A stretch of DNA of 64,000 bases from Gordonia heveisoli. Its GTDB lineage: Bacteria > Actinomycetota > Actinomycetes > Mycobacteriales > Mycobacteriaceae. The notes beneath the pieces were generated by a model, which did no database searches, was not told the DNA's origin, and was given only the letters and a program-made list of their open reading frames with translations. The DNA lies in assembly GCF_030315745.1 (NCBI RefSeq), contig NZ_JASXSH010000004.1, positions 186,001-250,000 of the forward strand, in the 5' to 3' direction. Below are positions 29,367 to 38,896 of the stretch, in pieces. Positions within the stretch are counted from its first letter, which is position 1. Every line of letters begins with the position of its first letter. The position numbers and the translations under genes are program-made.

Positions 29367-30141
29367 GGTATTCACCACAATTCACGTCGAGGGTGTGTCC
29401 GGTGACGGCTCGGGCCATCTCCGACGCCAGGAATACGACCACATCGGCGATCTCGTCGGGGGTCGGTAGTCTTTTGAGGTCGGACCGCGCCGCGGTCTGC
29501 TCATACACCTGCTCGGGTGTGATGCCGTACTTCTTGGCGACCTCGCCGAAATACCATTGCAGCTGATCGTCCCAGATGTAGCCGGGAGCAACCGAATTGA
29601 TACGGATACCACGCTCGCCCAGCTCGGTCGCGAGACTCTGCGACATCGCCAGTAGAGCCGATTTCGCGATTTTATAGCTGCCGTACCGGGGTTCGGAGTG
29701 CCGGATCACCATCGAGTTGATGTTCACCACCGATCCGGCGTTCTCGGCGAGCGGATCGGTGAACGCCTTGATGACGCGCAGGGTGCCCAGCACGGTGAGT
29801 TCCACACTCTGGGTGATCTGAGCGAAATCGGTGCGGGCCAACGGTTTCATCGACGGCACCGCAAATGCGTTGTTGACCACGGTGTCCACCCGGCCGAATT
29901 CGGCCAGCGTCGCCGACACGAGGGCGGTCACCGCGTCGTCGTCGGTGATGTCGGTGGGCACCACGAGCGCCCGACCGCCGCCATCCTCGATCTCGCCTGC
30001 GATCTGCTTGAGGCGTGACTCGGTGCGCGCGGCGAGCACCACTCTCGCCCCGGCCTCCGCGGCACGCAGACAGATCGACCGGCCGAGTCCAGGACCTACC
30101 CCGGAGACCACGACCACCTTGTCCGCCAACAGCGCGCTCAT
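29359..30141 (-). CDS. Short-chain dehydrogenase/reductase
   Basis: A 260-residue classical SDR. The cofactor motif is SGVGPGLG (13-20, a TGxxxGxG variant). The catalytic residues are Ser143, Tyr156 and Lys160 in YKIAK, with correct spacing. The NNAG motif reads NNAF. It probably oxidises or reduces a hydroxyl or keto group with NAD(P). It overlaps the DUF1214 gene by 4 nt and the sulfotransferase gene by 8 nt, so it should be co-translated. Substrate unknown; the operon suggests a steroid or steroid fragment. Confidence 0.88.
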   Translation of the reverse strand: MSALLADKVVVVSGVGPGLGRSICLRAAEAGARVVLAARTESRLKQIAGEIEDGGGRALVVPTDITDDDAVTALVSATLAEFGRVDTVVNNAFAVPSMKPLARTDFAQITQSVELTVLGTLRVIKAFTDPLAENAGSVVNINSMVIRHSEPRYGSYKIAKSALLAMSQSLATELGERGIRINSVAPGYIWDDQLQWYFGEVAKKYGITPEQVYEQTAARSDLKRLPTPDEIADVVVFLASEMARAVTGHTLDVNCGEYHD

Positions 30142-31421
30142 CCAAGCATCCGATCCGCGAAGGATCGCTGGCGCGCCGCGATCCGCTGTGCCCAGCCGGT
30201 CTCGTCGATGCGGTTGTGCGCAGCGTAGGGCAGGTGCGTCGGCAGATCATCCAGGTCGATGACCTGCGCGGTCGGCCCCTGGTCGGCGGCGATCGGGGTG
30301 TCCACCCGCTGCCAGCGGAACTGCAGGATGCCCTGTCGTCGGCCGGTGGTCTCGATCCAATTGGCGACACCAGGATTACGTGCGGACACCACCATCCGAA
30401 TCATCCCGTCCGGATCAGCTTGGGCCTGAGCGGTATTCAGGCTCGTCTGGTGGTTGATGTAGTCGAGCGAGATATACCACATGCTGCCCAGTTGGAAACC
30501 CTGGTACGGCGCATCGGATTTCGGCACGGTGATCACCATCGCCTCGTTGTCGGCCAACCGGTAGTGCCCGACCGCGGAGTACTGCGTACTCAACCCGCCC
30601 GGTGTCAGCCGAGGCGCGGTGAACGTGTTGACCGGTTCGTCCAGGTAGAACCATGTGGGAAAGTTGAACCAGGTGTTGATGCGGCCCAGCAGCATCTTGC
30701 CCGCGGTCGCGTAGCGGCGCCGGACCCGTTCCAGCGTCGGTTCCGGTGGAGCCGATCCGACGGTGTCCACACGTTCGATCGCGATCTCACCTTTGTGTGC
30801 GTTCCAGTCCGAGTAGACCTCACGCACTGCGAGCATCGAGGCCCCCTCGCCGAGCACGAAGTAGTCGGCACGAGGTTCGTCGAGCGCGGGTCCGAAGGTG
30901 ATCTCGAAGGATCCGTCGGCGCCGATGGTGATACGCCGATCGTCGAAGGCGTCGTCACCGCCGGGAACATTCGTTGCCGTGTAGTCACCGCGCAGGACCT
31001 GAAAGCTCAGATCGGCTGTGGTTCCCCGCTTTCCACGCACCCGGTAGGTGGCACCGGCTTCGACGTCGGCGTGATAATAGAGGGTGTCCGGATTGTCGAG
31101 GCCCATCTTGGTGGCGGGCCCCGTCGACGTGACGAAACTCGGATGGCTGATCGACCGGGCACGTCCGAGCTGGATGATCGCCGCGATACTCCCGGCGAGG
31201 TAGTCGAACCCTTCCGCGAGATCCTGCTCGGTCTCGGCGAAGTCGGCGGCGGCGATGAGCCGTTCGGCTTCTGCGATCGCCTCGGTCAGCGGCCGTGTCA
31301 CCCCCTCGCCGACGTCGCTGTCACGATCTGCGGCCTGCGGTTCTGTGCCGGACAGTTCTGTGCCGGACAGTTCGGTGCCGGACAGTTCGGTGCCGGACAG
31401 GTTGGGGGGTGTCGCGGTCAT
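30138..31421 (-). CDS. DUF1214-type protein with N-terminal repeat
   Basis: A 427-residue soluble protein. The C-terminal half (WFLDEP-like region FPTWFYLDEPVNTFTAPRL, then VITVPKSDAPYQGFQLGSMW and the end LQFRWQRVDTPI) matches the DUF1214 family. The N-terminus carries four GTELS-type repeats from a 15-bp tandem array, followed by an acidic linker. There is no signal peptide. The ATG overlaps the hsaB stop (ATGA), so it is translated with the steroid-ring genes. Function unknown; it occupies no recognised step in the published pathway. Confidence 0.75.
   Translation of the reverse strand: MTATPPNLSGTELSGTELSGTELSGTEPQAADRDSDVGEGVTRPLTEAIAEAERLIAAADFAETEQDLAEGFDYLAGSIAAIIQLGRARSISHPSFVTSTGPATKMGLDNPDTLYYHADVEAGATYRVRGKRGTTADLSFQVLRGDYTATNVPGGDDAFDDRRITIGADGSFEITFGPALDEPRADYFVLGEGASMLAVREVYSDWNAHKGEIAIERVDTVGSAPPEPTLERVRRRYATAGKMLLGRINTWFNFPTWFYLDEPVNTFTAPRLTPGGLSTQYSAVGHYRLADNEAMVITVPKSDAPYQGFQLGSMWYISLDYINHQTSLNTAQAQADPDGMIRMVVSARNPGVANWIETTGRRQGILQFRWQRVDTPIAADQGPTAQVIDLDDLPTHLPYAAHNRIDETGWAQRIAARQRSFADRMLG
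31341..31400. repeat. Four copies of a 15-bp tandem repeat in the DUF1214 gene
   Basis: Four units of the type TTCGGTGCCGGACAG run from 31341 to 31400; the first two carry TTCT instead of TTCG. On the minus strand they encode repeated GTELS near the N-terminus. The unit is a multiple of three, so copy number can change without shifting the frame. Confidence 0.9.
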
Positions 31422-32008
31422 AGCCAGGTATCGCCTCCGGTCCAGGTGAGGAAATTCTCGAGTTCGGCCTGTGCGGGCGTCACCCGAGGATGTTCGGTGG
31501 ACAGGTAGCCGCCGCGGTAGAACAGCAGGGGCTTGTCCTGCAGCACGTCACCGAGGGTGCGTGCCCGACCGATCACGATGTAGTGGTCGCCGCCGTCGGT
31601 GACCCGCTCGATGTCGCATTCGACCCAGGTCAGCGAGTGTCGGATGACCGGCAGACCGGCCGGCGACGGGTCCCAGTCGATGTGGGCGAACTTGTCCTCA
31701 CCCGGCGCACCGAAGGTCGCGCTGACCTGCTGCTGGCGGTTGGAGAGCACGTTCACGCAGAACTTGCCGGTCTCCTCGATGACCTTCCAGCTGCGCGAGG
31801 TCTTCTGCGGGCAGAAGATCACCAGCGGCGGATCAAGGGACAGCGCCGCGAACGACTGGCATGCGAAACCCGCAGGCGCACCGTCGGCGTCGACGGTGGT
31901 GATGACGGTGACACCCGTGCAGAACTGCCCCATCGCGGTGCGGAACTGCCGGCTGTCGAAGTCTGCGGTGCCGTAGGGGCTGTGCGTCGAGCCCAGGGTG
32001 TCCGTCAT
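31418..32008 (-). CDS. hsaB: Flavin reductase of the 3-HSA hydroxylase system
   Basis: A 196-residue NADH:FMN reductase-like protein (flavin_reduct family) with FRTAMGQFCTGVTVITT near the N-terminus, PAGFACQSFAALSLDPPLVIFCP and FCVNVLS. HsaB supplies reduced flavin to HsaA, which hydroxylates 3-HSA to the catechol 3,4-DHSA during steroid degradation. The gene follows hsaC by 13 nt and precedes the DUF1214 gene with a 4-nt overlap. The match to HsaB is by family and position beside hsaA and hsaC. Confidence 0.9.
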   Translation of the reverse strand: MTDTLGSTHSPYGTADFDSRQFRTAMGQFCTGVTVITTVDADGAPAGFACQSFAALSLDPPLVIFCPQKTSRSWKVIEETGKFCVNVLSNRQQQVSATFGAPGEDKFAHIDWDPSPAGLPVIRHSLTWVECDIERVTDGGDHYIVIGRARTLGDVLQDKPLLFYRGGYLSTEHPRVTPAQAELENFLTWTGGDTWL

Positions 32009-32021
32009 GACCTCGTCCTCC

Positions 32022-34192
<2,171 letters not shown>

Positions 34193-34215
34193 TCACCCGC
34201 TCCTACTCGTTCATC

Positions 34216-34234
34216 GGCGGCCACGGTGGCCGCC
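34216..34234. promoter_or_regulatory. Perfect hairpin in the hsaA leader
   Basis: GGCGGCCAC and GTGGCCGCC are perfect 9-bp arms around a single G, located 24 nt upstream of the hsaA start codon between the KstR-like box and the ribosome site. If transcribed it would form a very stable structure in the leader. Role unknown. Confidence 0.6.
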
Positions 34235-34258
34235 CTGATTCGACGTCTGGTCTGAGAT

Positions 34259-34272
34259 TAGAACACGTTCTA
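34259..34272. promoter_or_regulatory. KstR-like operator on the hsaA side
   Basis: TAGAACACGTTCTA fits TnnAACnnGTTnnA with perfect 6-bp arms. It is 66 nt upstream of hsaA. KstR is the TetR repressor of upper cholesterol catabolism and is released by steroid CoA thioesters. Confidence 0.85.
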
Positions 34273-34351
34273 TTTTTTGTCGAGCAGCGGGACTTTAGGC
34301 CCGCATGCTGCCCCAACCTTGCGTCCGACCACCGAAACAGCCACCATTATT

Positions 34352-34365
34352 GGAACGTGTTCTAG
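34352..34365. promoter_or_regulatory. KstR-like operator on the kshA side
   Basis: TGGAACGTGTTCTA fits TnnAACnnGTTnnA and lies 71 nt upstream of the kshA start. Two boxes 93 bp apart suggest separate control of the two divergent promoters. Confidence 0.85.
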
Positions 34366-34436
34366 TATGGGCACATGCGACGCGGTCTGGAACCGGGATC
34401 GCGAGATCACGTCATCGACATGACAAGGAGACGCGG

Positions 34437-35663
34437 ATGTCCCCGACACCCGACACGACCACCCGCTCGGCAGCCCCCGCCGGTGAACCCGCCGTGCGCG
34501 AGATCGACACCGGGACGCCACCCACCCGTTTCGCCCGCGGTTGGCACTGCCTCGGCCTACTCGGGGAGTACGAGGACGGCAAACCGCATTCGGTACAGGT
34601 ATTCGGCACCAAACTCGTCGTCTGGACCACCCGTGACGACGCAGGCGATATCTCGGTGAATGCCCTCGACGCGTACTGCCGCCACATGGGCGGAGATCTC
34701 TCGCAGGGCAGTATCAAGGAGGACGGCAACGTCGCCTGCCCGTTCCACGGCTGGCTGTGGAAGGGTAACGGCCGCTGCGCCGGTGTCCCTTACGCCAAGC
34801 GCAATCCCAAGCTGGCCAAAACCCGATCCTGGCCGACGATGGTGCGCAACGGCCAGATCTTCGTCTACAACGATCCCGAGGGGAATCCGCCGCCCGAGGA
34901 GTGCATCATCCCGGAGCTGGATGAGGTCGGGTCGTCGGAGTGGACCAACTGGACGTGGAACACGCTGGTCATCGAGGGCTCCAACTGCCGCGAGATCATC
35001 GACAACGTCGTGGATATGGCGCACTTCTACTACGTGCACTTCGCCTTGCCGGACTTCTTCAAGAACGTCTTCGAGGGTGAAACCGCAGCGCAGTACATGA
35101 ATTCACACGGTCGGCCGGATGTCACGTTGGGCACCAACTACGGCGATAGCCGGCTCGAATCGATCGCCGCGTACTACGGACCGTCCTACATGTTGAACCC
35201 GATGGTGCAGTACTACGGCGGTTTCGCGATCGAGACGATCCTGACCAACTGCCACTACCCCATCGACGAGAACTCCTTCGTCCTCATGTTCGGTGTGATG
35301 GCGAAGATCCCCGAAGGACTCACCGCCACCCAGGCCGAGAAGATGGTCAAGAAGATCACCGAGGGCATCGAGGTCGGGTTCCTGCAGGACGTCGAGATCT
35401 GGAAGCACAAGACCCGCATCGACAACCCGCTGCTGGTCGAGGAGGACGGGCCGGTCTACCAGTTGCGTCGCTGGTATGAGCAGTTCTACGTCGACAAGGC
35501 CGAGGTCACCGACGAGATGACCCAGCGTTTCGAGTACGAGATCGACACCGCGAAGGCGCTGGAGAGCTGGGGTGTGGAGATCCAGGAGAACCTGCGGCTG
35601 CAAGAAGAGGCCAAGGCGACCGCGGATGCCGCCGCCGACTCCTCGGAGAAGGCCGAGGTCTAG
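34437..35663 (+). CDS. kshA: 3-ketosteroid 9-alpha-hydroxylase, oxygenase component
   Basis: A 408-residue Rieske oxygenase. The 2Fe-2S ligands are Cys81, His83, Cys101 and His104 (CRHMGGD and CPFHGWLW), and the mononuclear iron ligands include His196 and His201 in DNVVDMAHFYYVHF. KshA with the reductase KshB hydroxylates 3-ketosteroids at C9, which leads to opening of ring B. The ATG at 34437 follows AAGGAG. The C-terminus has an Ala/Glu-rich tail. It is divergent from hsaA across two KstR-like boxes; kshB is not in the window. Confidence 0.95.
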   Translation: MSPTPDTTTRSAAPAGEPAVREIDTGTPPTRFARGWHCLGLLGEYEDGKPHSVQVFGTKLVVWTTRDDAGDISVNALDAYCRHMGGDLSQGSIKEDGNVACPFHGWLWKGNGRCAGVPYAKRNPKLAKTRSWPTMVRNGQIFVYNDPEGNPPPEECIIPELDEVGSSEWTNWTWNTLVIEGSNCREIIDNVVDMAHFYYVHFALPDFFKNVFEGETAAQYMNSHGRPDVTLGTNYGDSRLESIAAYYGPSYMLNPMVQYYGGFAIETILTNCHYPIDENSFVLMFGVMAKIPEGLTATQAEKMVKKITEGIEVGFLQDVEIWKHKTRIDNPLLVEEDGPVYQLRRWYEQFYVDKAEVTDEMTQRFEYEIDTAKALESWGVEIQENLRLQEEAKATADAAADSSEKAEV

Positions 35664-35666
35664 GCC

Positions 35667-36107
35667 ATGACCAGCGCGGTCGACGAACCCGTGACGACGG
35701 CCGGACCCGACGACACCTCGTCGGGTCCGGCCCGCGGGCACGCGGCGAGTCAGTCCGGCTGGGCCAAGGCCCCCGATTTCAGCACGGACCCGCAGCGTCT
35801 GGCGGCCGTCCACGCGGCGACCGCCCGCGATCGCGAGCATTATCTGCGCGGCGGGATGACCGAGATCGAATGCCGGGCCTGCCATGCCTGCGTCCTGGTC
35901 AAGAAGACCAGCCCGTTCCACACCAGCGTTCAGTGGAACGGTGACGCCCGCGCGCGCTGCAACGAACTCGAACGCATCCGGACCGAGGGCGGCAACACCG
36001 CGATGATGCCGACCTGCCCGCGGCTGTCGGCGAGTATCGACCACGGTGTCGCCGAGGGCATCATTCCGGCGCAGTCGCCGGTCACCGACCCCGACGGCTA
36101 CTGGTGA
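35667..36107 (+). CDS. Cys-rich protein downstream of kshA (Rv3527-like)
   Basis: A 146-residue protein 3 nt after kshA, so almost certainly co-transcribed. The gene after kshA in M. tuberculosis (Rv3527) is of similar size and unknown function. The N-terminal 45 residues look disordered. Five cysteines, Cys69, Cys72 and Cys75 (ECRACHACVLVKK), Cys98 and Cys117, could bind zinc or an iron-sulfur cluster. No signal peptide or membrane helix is present. A role with the KshA oxygenase is suggested only by position and the KstR-like box. Confidence 0.7.
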   Translation: MTSAVDEPVTTAGPDDTSSGPARGHAASQSGWAKAPDFSTDPQRLAAVHAATARDREHYLRGGMTEIECRACHACVLVKKTSPFHTSVQWNGDARARCNELERIRTEGGNTAMMPTCPRLSASIDHGVAEGIIPAQSPVTDPDGYW

Positions 36108-36183
36108 CCGGAGAGGTCACAGCTTAGTCACACCTCTACCACTACTTGAGACTCGCGCACCAAGTTCGATCAGGCTGGAGCGC

Positions 36184-36726
36184 GTGACCATCCTGCGAAA
36201 TTCGGTTCGACGCACTTCGGTGGCGCTGACCTGCGCCGCAGTACTGACCATCGGTTCGTCACTCATCGTCGGCGCACCCCCGGCCATGGCCGACACCGGG
36301 TCGTCGGGAACCTCCGGCAGCGGATCGTCGGGGTCCTCGGGCTCGGTGGAGATCTTCCTACCCGTACCGACACCGGCCGGTATGCAGGCACTGTCCGCGG
36401 CGATGACCCAGATCGGCAAGCCCTATCAATGGGGTGGCATCGGTCCGAATTCCTGGGACTGTTCCGGGCTGGTGCGCTGGGCGTTCGCCACCGCCGGTAT
36501 CCGGCTACCCCGGACCAGCCAGCAGCAGGCTCTCGTCGGCCATGCGATCCCGGCGCGGGCGCTGGCCCCGGGTGACGCGATCGTCTTCTACCGGAATGCC
36601 AGCCACATCGGCATCTACGCCGGCTTCGGCCAGGTCTTCAACGCTTACGGCCCCAACGGCGTGCCGATCGGTTTCACCCCGCTCGACAAGATGCCACCCA
36701 TCAAGACGGTCCGTCGGTTCGGCTGA
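36184..36726 (+). CDS. Secreted NlpC/P60 peptidoglycan endopeptidase
   Basis: A 180-residue protein with a signal peptide (ALTCAAVLTIGSSLIVGAPPAMADTG, cleavage near residue 37), a Gly/Ser-rich linker, and an NlpC/P60 domain from about residue 66. The catalytic Cys is in WDCSGLVRWAF and the His in ASHIGIYAG. Such enzymes cut peptide stems of peptidoglycan in the cell wall. The start is the GTG at 36184, where the basic signal-peptide N-terminus VTILRNSVRR begins. The 3' end overlaps the convergent membrane-protein gene by 26 nt. Confidence 0.88.
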   Translation: MTILRNSVRRTSVALTCAAVLTIGSSLIVGAPPAMADTGSSGTSGSGSSGSSGSVEIFLPVPTPAGMQALSAAMTQIGKPYQWGGIGPNSWDCSGLVRWAFATAGIRLPRTSQQQALVGHAIPARALAPGDAIVFYRNASHIGIYAGFGQVFNAYGPNGVPIGFTPLDKMPPIKTVRRFG

Positions 36727-37306
36727 TCGTCGGATTCGCCTGGACACCATCAGGCCCCTCCCCCACACGACGGCCTGCGGCACCCCTCCCGACGGTCCAT
36801 GTCGTGACGAGCCAGAACGCGACGACAGCAAGCAGGACACCGGCCACGCCGACCACGCCGACCAGCCCGTATCCGGGCTGGATATCCGGCAGGTCGAGGT
36901 CGAGCGCCTGGGTGAGACGGTCGGAGAACAAGTGTGCGGCCGGATCACGCACGGTTCGGATCCCGACCACCAGTGCGGTCACCGCTCCGATCCCGATCAC
37001 CGCCATGGCCACCGGCCGCGCTGGTCGCTTCCACCATCCGACGAGCGCCGCGGCAGCGATGGCCGAGCCGGCGACCACGACGACCAGTCCGGGCCGGCGC
37101 GTCTGGCCGTCGAAGAAGTAGTCGACATCCTCGTCGGTGGCACCGGGCACCGAGACCCGGCCCAGGCCCGTGATCGACGGCCGCACCCCCTCGTCGGAGA
37201 CGCCCCACCGGACCTGGGCGAATGCGACCAGGAGAAGGCCCGACACGAAGGCTACCGGCCACACCAGGGCGATAAGCCGGGCGAGAACCTCGGGTCGTTG
37301 GGTCAT
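36701..37306 (-). CDS. Membrane protein of unknown function
   Basis: A 201-residue protein with about four predicted membrane helices: LIALVWPVAFVSGLLLVAFA, GLVVVVAGSAIAAAALVGW, PVAMAVIGIGAVTALVVGI and YGLVGVVGVAGVLLAVVAFW. One external loop between the first two helices is acidic. The C-terminal tail is polar. Its start overlaps the stop of the TIGR03086 gene by 4 nt, so the two are probably co-translated. I do not recognise the family. Confidence 0.7.
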   Translation of the reverse strand: MTQRPEVLARLIALVWPVAFVSGLLLVAFAQVRWGVSDEGVRPSITGLGRVSVPGATDEDVDYFFDGQTRRPGLVVVVAGSAIAAAALVGWWKRPARPVAMAVIGIGAVTALVVGIRTVRDPAAHLFSDRLTQALDLDLPDIQPGYGLVGVVGVAGVLLAVVAFWLVTTWTVGRGAAGRRVGEGPDGVQANPTISRTDGPS

Positions 37307-37896
37307 TCCTCCAGCGTGCCATGCGGCCAGAACGGATCCCGCCCGGCCAGTCCGGCCAGCCGATCCATCAGCGGCGCATCCTCGGGAACATCCACCACCG
37401 GGCCGAACATGCCCTCCCGCTCTTCCTGCGGACGAGGCGGATGGTGAAAGTCGAAGACGGTCTTGGCGATGGCGCCGTCGATCTCGTACTCCGCGCCGAT
37501 CGCGCGCGCGAGATCCCAGCCGTGCAGCACCACCTCGCTCAGCGCGATGGTGCCCAGGATCTGGGCCGGAGCGTCGACGCCGCCCGCCCTGGTCATACCC
37601 TCCCAGGAGGCGTCGTCATCCCAGGCGCGGACGAGCGCGCGCAGCTCGCCGACGATGGCGGGCCGCCAGGGATCGGGCAGATCGTAGGCGGCCGGGTCCG
37701 GCGGGGTGTCGGTCAGCGGACCGAATTCCTTGCGTCCGGCCGCGGCGAACGCCTGCGACAACCCGACGACGTGCCCGAGTAGCCCGGCGACATCGACCCC
37801 GGCACAGGGGGTTGGCCGGATGAGCATGTCGTCGGTGACCTTGGCGGTGATGTCGATCAGGGTGGCGGCGGCGGTGTCTAGCTGAGCGTCGGACAT
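37303..37896 (-). CDS. TIGR03086-type DinB/maleylpyruvate-isomerase-like protein
   Basis: A 197-residue protein with the four-helix DinB-like fold of the mycothiol-dependent maleylpyruvate isomerase N-terminal family: RPTPCAGVDVAGLLGHVVGL, VRAWDDDASWEGM, and LSEVVLHGWDLARAIG. The histidines in LGHV and LHGW are the usual metal ligands. Such proteins are often linked to mycothiol chemistry; the substrate is unknown. I chose the ATG at 37896; an earlier in-frame start at 37962 adds residues that do not look conserved. It is first in a two-gene unit with the membrane protein. Confidence 0.78.
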   Translation of the reverse strand: MSDAQLDTAAATLIDITAKVTDDMLIRPTPCAGVDVAGLLGHVVGLSQAFAAAGRKEFGPLTDTPPDPAAYDLPDPWRPAIVGELRALVRAWDDDASWEGMTRAGGVDAPAQILGTIALSEVVLHGWDLARAIGAEYEIDGAIAKTVFDFHHPPRPQEEREGMFGPVVDVPEDAPLMDRLAGLAGRDPFWPHGTLEE

Positions 37897-38035
37897 GGCA
37901 GCACCTTCTCGCAATCGGGGGTTGGTTCCCGGGTGTAGACCAACGATGCGGAAAAGATTCATCGATTTTCCGCCGAATCACGCGATTGCCGATGAATTTC
38001 GGCGACGCTCGAGGTCTGACCCGCTGAGTTCACCG

Positions 38036-38081
38036 TGTCCCAATTCCCCATGTCTCAAATCCCCCATGTCCCAATCCCCAT
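38036..38081. repeat. Three imperfect 14-16 bp repeats upstream of the VOC gene
   Basis: Units TGTCCCAATTCCCCA, TGTCTCAAATCCCCCA and TGTCCCAATCCCCA follow each other directly, ending 20 nt before the gene at 38102. They do not look like a standard promoter; role unknown. Confidence 0.7.
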
Positions 38082-38101
38082 GACCCGAGAGGACCAATGT
38101 C

Positions 38102-38896
38102 ATGTCCGAGTATTCCGCCCCGGTCGGCGCACCCATCTGGTTCGACCTGATGAGCAGCGATCCCGACAAGGCAGCCGAGTTCTACGGCGCGATCTTCGGC
38201 TGGGAGGCCGAGGAACCGCGCGCCGAGTTCGGCGGCTATCGCAATTTCGCCAAGAACGGGAAACGGGTTGCCGGACTGATGCAGGCGATGCCCGACGCCG
38301 GTCCGCCGAACGTCTGGTCGGTGTATCTGCACACCGACGACCCGCAGGCGACCGTCACCGCCGTCGAGGCGGCCGGCGGCAGCATCATGGTGCCGCCGAT
38401 GGACGTCGGCGAAGAGGGCACCATGGTGGTCGCCGTCGACACGGCAGGCGCGGTGATCGGATTCTGGAAGCCGGGCAACCACCACGGCTATCAGGAGGTC
38501 GGCGAACACGGCACGCCCTATTGGTTCGAATGTCATTCCAAGGACTACGCGAAGTCACTGGACTTCTATCGGTCGGTGCTCGGCGCACGCATCGAGGAGG
38601 TCGGCACCGGCGGTGACCCGAATGCGGTCGGCCCCGATGCGTACGGCCAGGTGTTCATCGGAGATATGTCGTATTCGGGGATCATGGATGCCGCGAAGCT
38701 GCACCCCGCCGACGTCCCGTCCTTCTGGCAGATCTACATCACCGTCGACGATGTCGCCGCGACCGTCGCCCAGGTCGCCGAACTCGGTGGCACCGTGCTG
38801 ATGGCGGGCGAGGACACCCCGTACGGAACGTTGGCCGCGGTCACCGATCCGCTGGGAGCAGTCTTCTGTCTGGGACATCCGCCGGCCGGTATGTGA
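38102..38896 (+). CDS. Two-domain VOC (glyoxalase-fold) protein, Cfp30B/Cfp32-like
   Basis: A 264-residue protein with two vicinal-oxygen-chelate domains: residues 1-128 (APIWFDLMSSDPDKAAEFYGAIFGWEAEE through GFWKPGNHHGYQ) and 135-264 (GTPYWFECHSKDYAKSLDFYRSVLGA through LGAVFCLGHPPAGM). It resembles the mycobacterial 27-kDa antigen Cfp30B (Rv0577). Function is unsettled; a glyoxalase-like or binding role is assumed for the fold. The 3' end overlaps the end of the opposite SLAC1-type gene by 56 nt. Confidence 0.85.
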   Translation: MSEYSAPVGAPIWFDLMSSDPDKAAEFYGAIFGWEAEEPRAEFGGYRNFAKNGKRVAGLMQAMPDAGPPNVWSVYLHTDDPQATVTAVEAAGGSIMVPPMDVGEEGTMVVAVDTAGAVIGFWKPGNHHGYQEVGEHGTPYWFECHSKDYAKSLDFYRSVLGARIEEVGTGGDPNAVGPDAYGQVFIGDMSYSGIMDAAKLHPADVPSFWQIYITVDDVAATVAQVAELGGTVLMAGEDTPYGTLAAVTDPLGAVFCLGHPPAGM

